Shown: positions 16,158 to 25,122, counted from the stretch's first letter. The stretch is DNA of 64,000 nt from Rhizobiales bacterium Y(2018) (GCA_005502925.1 SCPD01000016.1:1-64000), one strand, 5' to 3'. Translations and numbers: made by a program. Notes: generated by a model from the sequence alone, not told the origin.

Positions 16158-17192
16158 CTAGCTGAAGGGCGTCCAGATGACTTGATCGATACGGGTGGCG
16201 CCGGTCGCCAGCATCACCAGGCGGTCCAGCCCGAGCGCCACGCCGGAGGCTTCCGGCATATGCTCCAACGCCTGAAGAAATGCCTCATCGATCGGGTAGC
16301 GCTCCCCATAAAGCTTCTGCTTCAGCGCCATATCAGCTTCGAAGCGGCGGCGCTGCTCGATCGGATCGGTCAGCTCGCCGAAGCCATTGGCGAGTTCGAC
16401 CCCCGCCGCATAAAGCTCGAAGCGCTCGGCGATGCGCGGATCGCGTGGGCTGACCCGCGCCAGGGCCGCCTCGACGGCGGGATATTCGAAGAGCACGGTC
16501 GGCCGGCCCTGCCCCAGATGCGGCTCGACCCGTTCGACCAGGATGCGGCTGAAGATGTCGGACCAGGAATCGTCGGCCGCAAAGCTCACCCCTTGCGCCC
16601 TGGCCTGGACGGCGAGCGCCTCACGATCGGCCCCACGCGCGCTCAAGGTCGTAAGAAGGTCGATGCCGGCATAACGCTGGAAGGCATCAGCGACGCTCAG
16701 ATATTCGGCTTCCCCCAGGGGATCGGCGACCTTGCCGCGCCAAGCGAGCTTGTTCCCCGTTTCGCCCGCCGCAAGCTTCAGCATCTCGACCGTATCGACG
16801 ATGATCCGCTCATAGGGCTCGCCGACCCGGTACCATTCGAGCATGGTGAATTCCGGCGCATGGAGCGGCGTGCGCTCGCGGTTGCGGAAGCAATGGACCA
16901 TGCTGAAAATGCGTTTCTCACCGGCGGCGAGCAGCTTCTTGCAGGCGAATTCGGGCGAGGTGTGGAGGTAACGGGCCTCGCTGGACCCGTCCGGATTGAT
17001 CAAGGATGCCGTAAAGGCATGGAGATGGGTCTCATTGCCGGGCGAGACCTGGAGCGCCCCGCAATCGACCTCGATGAAACCCTGTTCGGCAAACCAGGCC
17101 CGGATACGCGCCAGGATGCGGCCCCGGGCCATCAGGAACGGCCGGCGGTCGGCATGGATATCGGCGCGCCACCAGGGCGGATTAGGGTTCAA
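16158..17192 (-). CDS. epmA: Elongation factor P--(R)-beta-lysine ligase EpmA
   Basis: This is a class II lysyl-tRNA-synthetase-like protein of 344 aa, without the anticodon-binding domain. It attaches beta-lysine to EF-P. Class II motifs are in order: motif 1 around FIEVDCGALQVSPGNE (about 36-51), motif 2 FRNRERTPLHAPEFTMLEWY (about 102-121) and motif 3 GVALGLDRLVMLATG (about 316-330). The substrate gene efp is divergent and adjacent, which confirms the assignment. The aminomutase gene epmB, which makes beta-lysine, is not in the window. Confidence 0.93.
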   Translation of the reverse strand: MNPNPPWWRADIHADRRPFLMARGRILARIRAWFAEQGFIEVDCGALQVSPGNETHLHAFTASLINPDGSSEARYLHTSPEFACKKLLAAGEKRIFSMVHCFRNRERTPLHAPEFTMLEWYRVGEPYERIIVDTVEMLKLAAGETGNKLAWRGKVADPLGEAEYLSVADAFQRYAGIDLLTTLSARGADREALAVQARAQGVSFAADDSWSDIFSRILVERVEPHLGQGRPTVLFEYPAVEAALARVSPRDPRIAERFELYAAGVELANGFGELTDPIEQRRRFEADMALKQKLYGERYPIDEAFLQALEHMPEASGVALGLDRLVMLATGATRIDQVIWTPFS

Positions 17193-17286
17193 AAGGGGAA
17201 CTCCGGCAGGGCTTGGCTTCTGGCATGGCGGCTGCTAATACCCGCCCAACAAAATCCATCAATAGCTTTATTTATAGAGAGATTTC

Positions 17287-17859
17287 GTGGCCAAGATCAT
17301 CGCAAGCGCCGTGCGTAAAGGCAATGTCATCGAACATGAGGACGGGAAGCTCTATGTCGTCCTGAAGGCCGAGAGCTTCCACCCCGGCAAAGGCACCCCC
17401 ACAACCTCGATCGACATGCGCCGCATCTCGGACGGCGTCAAAACCGTGGTGCGCTACAAGACCACCGACCAGATGGAACGGGCTTTCGTCGAGACCCTGG
17501 CGTTCAACTATCTCTACCAGGACGGCGACCAGTATGTGTTCATGAATCCGGAGAACTTCGAGCAGATCCATCTGCCGGCCGACCTCATCGGCGATGGGGC
17601 CGCCTATCTCCAGGAAAACATGGAATGCATGATCGCGCTGTTCAACGGCGTGCCGATCACCATCGAACTGCCGCAGCGCGTGACGCTCGAGATCGTCGAC
17701 ACCGAGCCCGTCATCAAGAACCAGACGGCGGCCTCCTCTTTCAAGCCGGCGATGCTGTCCAACGGCGTGCGCACCGCGGTGCCGCCCCATATCGCCACCG
17801 GCACCCGCGTGGTGATCGCGACCGAAGACGGCTCTTACGTCGAGCGCGCCAAGGACTGA
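17287..17859 (+). CDS. efp: Elongation factor P
   Basis: This is a 190-aa translation factor that rescues ribosomes stalled at polyproline stretches. It has three beta domains; the modification loop reads HPGKGT with Lys35, the site that EpmA aminoacylates. The C terminus [19 protein letters not shown] is highly typical. The start codon is GTG at 17287 after AGAGAG; no better ATG exists. The gene is divergent from epmA and ends with an intrinsic terminator. Confidence 0.95.
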   Translation: MAKIIASAVRKGNVIEHEDGKLYVVLKAESFHPGKGTPTTSIDMRRISDGVKTVVRYKTTDQMERAFVETLAFNYLYQDGDQYVFMNPENFEQIHLPADLIGDGAAYLQENMECMIALFNGVPITIELPQRVTLEIVDTEPVIKNQTAASSFKPAMLSNGVRTAVPPHIATGTRVVIATEDGSYVERAKD

Positions 17860-17885
17860 GTTTGGCCACAGGCTCGATTTTCCAG

Positions 17886-17909
17886 GGCCGCCCGACCGGG
17901 CGGCCTTTT
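17886..17909 (+). terminator. Intrinsic terminator of efp
   Basis: GGCCGCCC (17886-17893) and GGGCGGCC (17898-17905) form a perfect 8-bp stem with loop GACC, followed by TTTT. It stops plus-strand transcription from efp and also reaches the stop codon of the convergent lyase gene. Confidence 0.8.
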
Positions 17910-19420
17910 CATTTGAGGAGGACGTGCCGGACTGCGGCGAGCGCTTTCCCCTCGCGCACGAGATCCGACACTCTTTCGATGTCCTCCGCCATGCTGCGGT
18001 CATCGTCGAGCGGGGCCACGACGCTGCGCATGAGATCGTGCAGCGCCGTGGCCACTGGCGCCACCCGCGGGAGGTCGCGCATGTCGAGCGCCTGCGCCGA
18101 GACGATCATCTCGCAAGCGAGAACCTGTCGCAGATAGTCGAGCTGCTGCACGGCCCGGCGCACACTCACTGGCGTGAAGGGCGCCTGGTCCTCCACGCTG
18201 TCGAAGGTGTTGTCGTCATTGGACACGGGATCGGAGAAATAACGGACCTCGCGGCTGAGCGTATGCGCGGTCATGCCGATGAGGCCTAAGCCCACCCGTG
18301 TCGTTCCGTGGCGGGAGAAACGCCCCGCGAGGCCCGAAAGCTCCTCCTGCATCATGCGCACCGTGCGCTCCGATGAGAGCGTCGCGACTTGCGCGATAGC
18401 GAGCCGCAACGCGTCGAAGGATATCGCAAGGCCCGGGGTGTGGAAGTTGCCGGTCGACAGGACCGTGTCGTCATCGGTGATGATGAGCGGGTTGTCGGCG
18501 GCGCTGTTCAGCTCCACCTCGATATGCGGCCGGACGAAATCGATCGTCGCCCGCACGGCGCCATGCACCTGCGTCCCGCAGCGCAGGCTGAGCGGGTCCT
18601 GCACGCGGCGCGGCGCGTCGGGCTCGAAAAGCTGCGAGCCCTGCAGCATTTTCCGCAGCGACGCGGCCGCTGCCTGCTGTCCCGGAGCGGCACGCGCCGC
18701 CGCCACGCGCGGGTCGAAGGGACTGGGATTACCACGGAAGGCCTCGAAGGAGAGAGCCAGCACCGCATCGGCAAGCTCGATGACATCGATGATGTCGGTC
18801 AGGACGAGCGCGCCGAGGCCGACACTGATCGCATTGGCGCTGCACAGAGCGAGCCCTTCCTTCTCGACGAGATCGACGACCGGAATGCCGGCGCGGCGCA
18901 TCGCTTCACCGCCGGCGAGAATCTCGCCTTCATATTCCGCACGGCCTTCTCCCATCAGCGGCAAGGCCATATTGGCGCAGAGAACGAGATCCGAGGCGCC
19001 GACCGAGCCCACTTGTGGGACGAGCGGATGTACACGCTTGGCGAGCATGGCGAGCTGTGTATCGATGACGATCGGCCGGACTCCGGCGCCGCCTTGCGCC
19101 AGACCGGCGGCACGCGCGAACAAGGCTGCACGAACAGTGGTGGAGTCAAAATACCCGCCGCCGCCCGCGGCCCGGCCCCGCACCACCGCCGCGCTGTAGC
19201 TCGCCCTCTCGGCGGCGCTGATTTCCATGGTGACACGACCGCCCAGCCCACGCGTCACCCCATAGACGGGGCGATCCTCGCGCGACCAGCGCTCGATCAT
19301 GTCTCGCGCGCTGTCGAGCCGCCCTCGTGCCGGCGCGCCGAGCGCGACGGGGGTGTTGGATCTGGCCACGGCGACCACGTCAGCGATGGTGAGCTGATCC
19401 TGCCCAAGGACGATCGTCAT
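17909..19420 (-). CDS. Aromatic amino acid lyase family protein with altered MIO triad
   Basis: This histidine/phenylalanine ammonia-lyase homologue has 503 aa. Conserved parts are YGVTRGLGG (catalytic Tyr53), GSVGASDLVL, ELNSAADNPLI and GNFHTPGLAISFDALR. The MIO electrophile is normally built from Ala-Ser-Gly; here the Gly codon is missing and the string is Ala142-Ser143-Asp144, one residue shorter than in HutH. MIO formation is therefore doubtful. Start 19420 has GGGAGAA upstream. It is the last gene of a seven-gene operon with a racemase-like protein and an amino-acid importer, so it probably eliminates an amine from an imported amino acid. The substrate is unknown. Confidence 0.8.
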   Translation of the reverse strand: MTIVLGQDQLTIADVVAVARSNTPVALGAPARGRLDSARDMIERWSREDRPVYGVTRGLGGRVTMEISAAERASYSAAVVRGRAAGGGGYFDSTTVRAALFARAAGLAQGGAGVRPIVIDTQLAMLAKRVHPLVPQVGSVGASDLVLCANMALPLMGEGRAEYEGEILAGGEAMRRAGIPVVDLVEKEGLALCSANAISVGLGALVLTDIIDVIELADAVLALSFEAFRGNPSPFDPRVAAARAAPGQQAAAASLRKMLQGSQLFEPDAPRRVQDPLSLRCGTQVHGAVRATIDFVRPHIEVELNSAADNPLIITDDDTVLSTGNFHTPGLAISFDALRLAIAQVATLSSERTVRMMQEELSGLAGRFSRHGTTRVGLGLIGMTAHTLSREVRYFSDPVSNDDNTFDSVEDQAPFTPVSVRRAVQQLDYLRQVLACEMIVSAQALDMRDLPRVAPVATALHDLMRSVVAPLDDDRSMAEDIERVSDLVREGKALAAVRHVLLK

Positions 19421-19479
19421 CTTGTTCTCCCGAATCTCAGGCCAGATTCCGATATCCGCGACCGGCAAGCAAGGACTGC

Positions 19480-20715
19480 CTATATCGAGATGATACCTCG
19501 ATCCCCCACAACCCGCAGACTGGTGCCGTGTTTCGCGGAGCGCTCGGCCAGATCCTCGATCATGCCGCGGGCGAGTGCGGGTGACGCGGGCACCGGAACG
19601 AGACGCTCGTGATAATTGCGGTCCTGCAATCCCTGCTCACCGCCCAGGACAACCGGTACGAGGTCGACCGAGCGAATCTGCCCCGTCCCGTCGAAAGAAC
19701 ACGTCGCCACCACGCTTTTCCAGACATCCGGCGATCCCCAATCGTCCTCGCCCTCGGGCAAATGGAACAGGAAGTTCCCGAGCCCGAAGAAGATCGGCGC
19801 TCCACGGTAGATTTCGACCGGCTGCAGCACCGGCGCGCCGTGGCTCACGAACACATTCGCACCCGCATCGACGCAGGATCGTGCGAAGAGCTGAACCCAC
19901 TCGGGAACATCGCGCCAGCTGGGTTCCCAGTGGTGGTGATGAAGATAAGCGATGACGAAGGCGCCGTCCGATGCGGCCTTGCGGATCGTCTCGAGCTGCC
20001 CCCGCAAGCTCGCCTGGTCGATGACGATCCGGCGGCAGTTCGCGGGCGACCGCCGGAAGGTCGTTCCGTAGAAATCGATCTCGTCAGGCGATGTCAGTTC
20101 GCGCGGGTCATCCGGCTGGCCGTAATTGGCGCGCTCCATCGGGTTGCTCTGAAACGTCTCCTGGATGGACACGAGATTCGCGAAGTTTTCATGATCGACC
20201 TCGAACACCCGAAAGACGTCGAGCTTGTTCACCCCTGGCCGCGCCGGCCTGGTCTTCGTCGCATTGTCGGCGAACATGATTGCCGGTCCCGGCCCGGCAT
20301 CCATCGCGACAAGTGCGACTTTCCGGTCATTGATCTTCTTCATTCCCGCTAGGCGCGCGCCCGTCGCATCACCCCCGATGCCGGCATGGAGAAAATCACG
20401 GCGGGCCACTTCCTCAAGCGTGGACAGCACGCCAGGAGGACCGAGATCGAAGGCATGGTTGTTGGAAAGCGCCAGGGCATCGAAGCCCATATCCTTCAAG
20501 CAGTCCAGCACGGCCGCCGGCGAGCAGCCGAAGGCCGATCCCTTCAGCGGCCAGCCGCCGTGCCGGCCGAGAATGGTCGTCTCGAAATTCGTGAAGGCGA
20601 CATCGGCTTTCCGGGTCAGCTCCTTGACGGCCGCAAAACCTTGATCGGTGACGTGACGCACATCGTGCAGAATGAGCGACTGTCCGGTTACAGCGAGAGT
20701 GAAAGGCGAAGACAT
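19480..20715 (-). CDS. CapA family (metallophosphoesterase-fold) protein
   Basis: This protein of about 411 aa belongs to the CapA/PgsA group, whose best-known members act in poly-gamma-glutamate synthesis. The fold motifs are VTGQSL near the start, FTNFETTILG (about 41), LSNNHAFDLG (about 82), AYLHHHHWEP (about 256) and FVSHGAPVLQ (about 289), which supply likely metal ligands. No membrane anchor or signal peptide is seen, unlike secreted CapA. The gene sits in an operon of amino-acid import and modification, so a hydrolytic role on a glutamyl- or peptide-linked substrate is possible; no function is assigned. Confidence 0.75.
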   Translation of the reverse strand: MSSPFTLAVTGQSLILHDVRHVTDQGFAAVKELTRKADVAFTNFETTILGRHGGWPLKGSAFGCSPAAVLDCLKDMGFDALALSNNHAFDLGPPGVLSTLEEVARRDFLHAGIGGDATGARLAGMKKINDRKVALVAMDAGPGPAIMFADNATKTRPARPGVNKLDVFRVFEVDHENFANLVSIQETFQSNPMERANYGQPDDPRELTSPDEIDFYGTTFRRSPANCRRIVIDQASLRGQLETIRKAASDGAFVIAYLHHHHWEPSWRDVPEWVQLFARSCVDAGANVFVSHGAPVLQPVEIYRGAPIFFGLGNFLFHLPEGEDDWGSPDVWKSVVATCSFDGTGQIRSVDLVPVVLGGEQGLQDRNYHERLVPVPASPALARGMIEDLAERSAKHGTSLRVVGDRGIISI

Positions 20716-20784
20716 GCTACGAGGCCCTTGAGTCCACAAAGATGATGGCGCCCTGGCGGGCGCCACCGGTGTGTTGATTGCTGG

Positions 20785-21633
20785 CTAGTTCTTGAGCCGC
20801 GGCGCTATGTCGACCCCGAACCATTTCACGCTGAGCTTGGCGAGCGTGCCATCGGCAATGCTCTCCAGAAGCGCCTTGTCGAAGGCCGCGATCAGGTCCG
20901 TATCCTCCTTGCGCAGACCGATTCCGGCGCCTGGTCCCCAGGGACCTCCATCGAGTTGCGGGCCGAAGAACGTCACATCTTTGCCTTCGGGGGAGTCCAG
21001 GAACTGCTTCCAGGTGAGATAATCGCCGAGCCCCCCATCGATACGCTCCGAGATGATGTCCAGCTGGATGTTCTCCTGGCTGTCATAGCTGCGCACCGTC
21101 GCCACATCACCGAACAGCTCGTTCACGACGACCTCGGAATTCGACGAACGCAGCACGCCCAGGGTTCTGCCGGTCACGCTTTCCTTGAGCTTCGCGATCG
21201 TCTCCTGCTTCGCCGCATCCATTTCGGTGAGGTCGAGCTTGGCCGTGGTGTCCATCAGCGGCACAGGGATGCTCTTGCGCATGACGATCCCGTTCGGCGC
21301 CACGGCATAAGGGATCGAGAACGCGATGGATTTCTTGCGCTTCTCGGTTATCGACATGCCGGAGATGATGGCGTCGTATTTCTTCACCAGGAGGCCGGGA
21401 ATGATGCCGTCCCAGTCCTGCGAGACGAATTTGCACTCCATCTTCATGCGGGCGCAAAGGTCCGTGCCCACGTCGATGTCGAAGCCGACAAGCTGTCCGT
21501 TCGCATCGATGTAGTCCCAGGGCGGCGAGGCGCCCTCCGCCGCGATCGTGATCGCCTTGCGCTCGCTCGCCTGCCCGAGGCCGATACTCATCAGAATGGC
21601 CGCTACCGCGACAACGAAACCATATTTCCTCAT
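20785..21633 (-). CDS. Amino-acid ABC transporter substrate-binding protein
   Basis: This periplasmic family 3 binding protein has 282 aa with a signal peptide ending near GQAS. The ligand site follows the lysine/arginine/ornithine- and octopine-type pattern: EGASPPWDYIDANGQLVGFDIDVG split across residues 33-56, DWDGIIPGLLVKKYDAI, and RSSNSEVVVN. The start at 21633 has GGGGAG upstream. Two permeases and an ATPase in the same operon complete the importer. A ligand with an alpha-amino acid head group is likely. Confidence 0.85.
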   Translation of the reverse strand: MRKYGFVVAVAAILMSIGLGQASERKAITIAAEGASPPWDYIDANGQLVGFDIDVGTDLCARMKMECKFVSQDWDGIIPGLLVKKYDAIISGMSITEKRKKSIAFSIPYAVAPNGIVMRKSIPVPLMDTTAKLDLTEMDAAKQETIAKLKESVTGRTLGVLRSSNSEVVVNELFGDVATVRSYDSQENIQLDIISERIDGGLGDYLTWKQFLDSPEGKDVTFFGPQLDGGPWGPGAGIGLRKEDTDLIAAFDKALLESIADGTLAKLSVKWFGVDIAPRLKN

Positions 21634-21665
21634 GCTTCACTCCCCTTTTTTGGTCAGTTTGAATT

Positions 21666-22784
21666 TCAAGCGACGTAGATCCGTCTGAGATGGCCTCCCA
21701 GACCGCAGCTGACGCCGACTTCGTCCGTGTCCCAGGCCGCGGCGAGTTCCGTAAGCGTGACGCGATCCGCACCTGAGCTTCCCAGCAGGAGCACTTCATC
21801 GCCGAGCTCCGCCGCGGGAACTCCAGTGATGTCGATGCGCAGATGTTCGAGATGTGCCGGCGGAACGATCGGCACGCGTTTGCCTTTGACGAGAGCTGAC
21901 ATCCCCGGCCGCAAATGCCGAGGAATTCCCTGTCCCCAACCGATCCCGAGCACGGCCAGCCGCATGTCTTTCCGGTATCCCGGCAAGGCCGGGGGCGGCC
22001 CCATGCTGTCATCACATTGCTTTATCGCGATGATGCGCGCCTTGATCGCCTTGAGCGCCGGCCGCACGGTTATGTTCCGGCGTCCGTGATGCGGGCCGGT
22101 CAATCCGAACACCAGCGCGCCGGGATCGACCGCATCCATATCCATTCCCGGATACGACAGCAGGCTGTCGCTGCTCGATATCATGACCGTTTCAGGAAGC
22201 CGCCCATCGCGGGCGAGTTCGTCGAGAAGGATCGTCAGCCGCGCGAACTGCTCCGCCGCCGATGAGCCGGCAACGCCGAATTCACTGAGATGCGCGTAGA
22301 GCCCATCGATCACGAGATTGCCGTGCGCGGCGCAGATTTCAAGCAACCGGGCGATCTGCGAGGGCGCGGCGCCGTTGCGCCAGAGCCCGATATCGACCTT
22401 CACGAAGGCGCGTAATGGCCTGCCGGTTGAGACCCATCCCTCCAGATCCTCCTCTCCGGAAATCGAGATCGTCAGGTCAAGATCCCGAACGAGATCGACA
22501 TCCCAGGGGCCAATGCCCGGATACATGAGGATCGGCTTGCCCGGCGCTCCCCTGCGCACCGCTGACGCGTCGGCCAAGGAAACCACGCCGAAGGCATCGA
22601 TGCCCTCATCCGCCAGGATGGCGGCCGCCCTCTCCGCCCCGCATCCATAGGCGTCGTGCTTCAGACAGGCGAAGATCTTCGTGCCCGTTCCGACAGCCGC
22701 TCTGATGGTGCGACAATTGGAGGCGATCGCCGACAGGCTGATCTCGCGCCACGCGGTCTCGCCCATGAGCTCCTCACGATCCAT
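21666..22784 (-). CDS. Alanine-racemase-like PLP protein lacking two signature residues
   Basis: This fold type III PLP protein has 372 aa. The Schiff-base Lys42 is in ACLKHDAYGCG, and VKVDIGLWRNG, YAHLSEFG and SSSDSLLSYPG match alanine racemase motifs. Two hallmarks differ: the Arg that contacts the pyridine nitrogen (in the motif VRPG) is Asp220 (VDPGALVFG), and the catalytic Tyr of the motif IGYADG is Trp283 (IGWGQG). An acidic residue at the pyridine nitrogen would favour a quinonoid intermediate, unlike real racemases. It overlaps the downstream permease start by 11 bases in the operon order. It is probably not an ordinary alanine racemase. Confidence 0.8.
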   Translation of the reverse strand: MDREELMGETAWREISLSAIASNCRTIRAAVGTGTKIFACLKHDAYGCGAERAAAILADEGIDAFGVVSLADASAVRRGAPGKPILMYPGIGPWDVDLVRDLDLTISISGEEDLEGWVSTGRPLRAFVKVDIGLWRNGAAPSQIARLLEICAAHGNLVIDGLYAHLSEFGVAGSSAAEQFARLTILLDELARDGRLPETVMISSSDSLLSYPGMDMDAVDPGALVFGLTGPHHGRRNITVRPALKAIKARIIAIKQCDDSMGPPPALPGYRKDMRLAVLGIGWGQGIPRHLRPGMSALVKGKRVPIVPPAHLEHLRIDITGVPAAELGDEVLLLGSSGADRVTLTELAAAWDTDEVGVSCGLGGHLRRIYVA

Positions 22785-23505
22785 GGGCCACCCGTTTCAC
22801 GGCGATGCCGTCCGGTGCGGCCTGCTTCGGCGGCGCATTCAACCAGCGAGTCTCCAGCATACGGAAGCCACTGGTGAAGACGGAGGTCAGGCCGAGATAG
22901 AGAATACCGGCGGCGATGAATATCTCGTAGGGCGCAAAAGTCTCCGAAACGAGCTTGCGCGAGAGCCCGGTGATCTCGAGCAGCGTCACGGTGCTGGCGA
23001 GCGAGCTCGCCTTCAAGAGGGCGATGACCTCATTCACATAGGAAGGAAGAATGCCTCTGAAGGCGATCGGCAGGATGATCTTGCGCTTCTGCTGAAGCGG
23101 CGTCATGCCGATCGCCTGCGCCGCATCGATCATGCCCGGCGGCACGGCCAGGATCCCGCCGCGGAAGACCTCGGTCGTATAGGCCGCACTGTTCAGCGAG
23201 AAAGCGAGAAGCGAACACCAGAACGGATCGCGCAGAACATGCCAGAGGACACTCGACCGGATGAAATCGATCTGCCCAAGCCCGTAATAGATGATGAAGA
23301 GCTGGACGAGCAGCGGCGTTCCGCGGAACACATAGGTGTAAGCGAGCACCGGCAGGGAGACCCATCTGTTGCCGGAAGCGCGCAGGAACGCCAAGGGCAC
23401 GGAAAGAACAAGACCGATGACAAGCGACGCCAAAGCCAGGATCAGCGTCAGCGGAATCCCGGAGGCGAGTGTCATCGTGCTGGTCAGGAGCAGTTCGACA
23501 TCCAT
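22774..23505 (-). CDS. Amino-acid ABC transporter permease (HisMQ type) A
   Basis: This inner-membrane permease has 243 aa with about five membrane helices. The motifs are YVFRGTPLLVQLFIIYYG (about residues 57-74) and the coupling loop IDAAQAIGMTPLQQKRKI (about 124-141). It has an extended, Pro/Ala-containing C-terminal tail. It follows the second permease by 12 bases and overlaps the racemase-like gene, which shows it belongs to one tightly packed operon. Confidence 0.87.
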   Translation of the reverse strand: MDVELLLTSTMTLASGIPLTLILALASLVIGLVLSVPLAFLRASGNRWVSLPVLAYTYVFRGTPLLVQLFIIYYGLGQIDFIRSSVLWHVLRDPFWCSLLAFSLNSAAYTTEVFRGGILAVPPGMIDAAQAIGMTPLQQKRKIILPIAFRGILPSYVNEVIALLKASSLASTVTLLEITGLSRKLVSETFAPYEIFIAAGILYLGLTSVFTSGFRMLETRWLNAPPKQAAPDGIAVKRVAHGS

Positions 23506-23517
23506 GGCGACGCTCCC

Positions 23518-24183
23518 TCAGTGCCCACGAACGGCAAAGTGCCGCTCGAGCAGGTTGAACACCACAAGCGCCAGGCTGGTCAGAAACAGATACAGCGCCG
23601 ATGCCGCCAGATAGAAGGTCAAGGGCGCCCGCATGGATCCCGCGCCGACAGCGGCGACCCGCATGATGTCGGTCAATCCGACGATCGAGATGAGTGATGT
23701 TTCCTTGATCAGGGAGAACCATTGGTTACCGAGCGCCGGCAGCGCGATACGCATCATCAGCGGCAGAATGATCAACAGCCAGGTCTGCCAGGGATGCAAG
23801 CCCAGCGATCTCGCAGCCTCGATCTGCCCGCGCGATATGCTGAGGACGGCGCCCCGGAAAATCTCGGCCGTGTAGGCGCCAAACACGATCGTCAGCGCCA
23901 GGACGCCCGCCGAAAAGGCGTTGATTTCGACATAACGGCCGAAGAATGAGCTGATGGCGACAGTGCCTCCGAAATAGATCAAGAGGATGATGAGCAATTC
24001 GGGGACGCCCCGGACAATCGTCGTATAGGCGCCGACCACGACGCGGAGCGGCGCAAAGCGCGACAGCTTGGCGGCGGCGGCCAGCAAGCCGACGACCATG
24101 CCGAGCGCTCCACTGATAAGAGCGAGCAGGACCGTGGTTTTCAGTCCTTCAACGAACTGTAGGACGAAGCCATCCATCGTCAC
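23518..24183 (-). CDS. Amino-acid ABC transporter permease (HisMQ type) B
   Basis: This inner-membrane permease has 221 aa. It carries TIVRGVPELLIILLIYFGG (about residues 54-72) and the coupling region IEAARSLGLHPWQTW (about 120-134). Its start is GTG at 24183, placed so that GTGA overlaps the ATPase stop, indicating coupled translation. An ATG two codons in (24177) is the alternative. With the other permease it forms the membrane heterodimer. Confidence 0.87.
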   Translation of the reverse strand: MTMDGFVLQFVEGLKTTVLLALISGALGMVVGLLAAAAKLSRFAPLRVVVGAYTTIVRGVPELLIILLIYFGGTVAISSFFGRYVEINAFSAGVLALTIVFGAYTAEIFRGAVLSISRGQIEAARSLGLHPWQTWLLIILPLMMRIALPALGNQWFSLIKETSLISIVGLTDIMRVAAVGAGSMRAPLTFYLAASALYLFLTSLALVVFNLLERHFAVRGH

Positions 24184-25010
24184 GAATGCCTTTCATCATG
24201 CGCCGCGAGGAAGCGGCGGAGCCCGGGCGAAGCGGGGTTCGAGAAAAATTCCCGGCTCGATCCTTCCTCTTCGATCCGCCCCTGATGCATGAAAGCCGCC
24301 CGGCTTGAAACCTCGCGCGCGAAAGCAACTTCATGGGTGACGATCATCATCGTGCGCCCCTCGCCCGCGAGCGCGGTCATCACTCGGAGAACCTCGCCCA
24401 CCAATTCCGGATCGAGAGCCGAGGTCGGCTCGTCGAAGAGAAGAAGCTTCGGCTCCATCGCGAGCGCCCGCGCAATGGCGACGCGCTGCTGCTGGCCGCC
24501 CGACAAATGACGCGGATAGGAGCCGGCCTTGTCGGAGAGGCCAACCTTCGCGAGATAACGGCGCCCGAGTTCGGCGGCGGCCTTTCGGGTGAGCCGATTG
24601 ACCAGGACCGGCCCTGCCGAAACATTTTCGAGCGCGGTCATGTGCGGCCAGAGATTGAAGCTCTGGAACACCATACCGATGGAAGCCCGAACCCGCCTGA
24701 CCTGATCATGATCGAGTATCCTGGGCGCGGAGTCGTCTTCCGAAACGGGGCGGAGCCTGAGGTGTTCGCCGTGAACCCAGATGTCGCCCTGATCAGGAAG
24801 GGTCAGAAGATTGACGCAGCGCAGGAAGGTGCTCTTGCCCGAGCCGCTGCTGCCGAGGATCGCGAGGATCTCACCGGCGGCTACGTCGAGATTCACGCCG
24901 CGCAAGACCTCGATATTGCCGAGCCGCTTTTCGATGCCGCGGGCCTGGACGCCTCCGGCCGCCGGAGCGATCTGTGATTCAGGCAACGACGAAGCCATTG
25001 CTGCACGCAT
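24180..25010 (-). CDS. Amino-acid ABC transporter ATP-binding protein
   Basis: This cytoplasmic ATPase has 276 aa, first in the operon. It shows Walker A GSSGSGKST (about residue 54), Q-loop FQSFNLWPHM, signature LSGGQQQR (about 168), Walker B LLLFDEPTSALDP (about 188-200) and the switch His in IVTHE. The first 20 residues are a variable extension, and an internal Met5 start is possible. A long inverted repeat 113 bases upstream and the divergent LysR gene suggest that the operon is induced by its substrate. Confidence 0.92.
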   Translation of the reverse strand: MRAAMASSLPESQIAPAAGGVQARGIEKRLGNIEVLRGVNLDVAAGEILAILGSSGSGKSTFLRCVNLLTLPDQGDIWVHGEHLRLRPVSEDDSAPRILDHDQVRRVRASIGMVFQSFNLWPHMTALENVSAGPVLVNRLTRKAAAELGRRYLAKVGLSDKAGSYPRHLSGGQQQRVAIARALAMEPKLLLFDEPTSALDPELVGEVLRVMTALAGEGRTMMIVTHEVAFAREVSSRAAFMHQGRIEEEGSSREFFSNPASPGLRRFLAAHDERHS

Positions 25011-25122
25011 GAAGCTGCACCATCCCTAGTGGTCTCAATTTTCGATTTTTGCCGGGGCGTTTCGCCCCTCTCGTGTCTGACCGCGGGACAAGAATTGCCT
25101 GCTGATTTGGCGCGCGTCAATT

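Noticed and set aside
18389-19612. Long plus-strand frame of 407 codons opposite the lyase gene
   Set aside because: Antisense shadow: no recognisable domain or ribosome-binding site, and the composition follows the lyase codons.
21666-22784. Ordinary alanine racemase for cell-wall D-alanine
   Set aside because: Both the pyridine-contact Arg and the catalytic Tyr are replaced, and the gene lies in a transport/catabolic operon.
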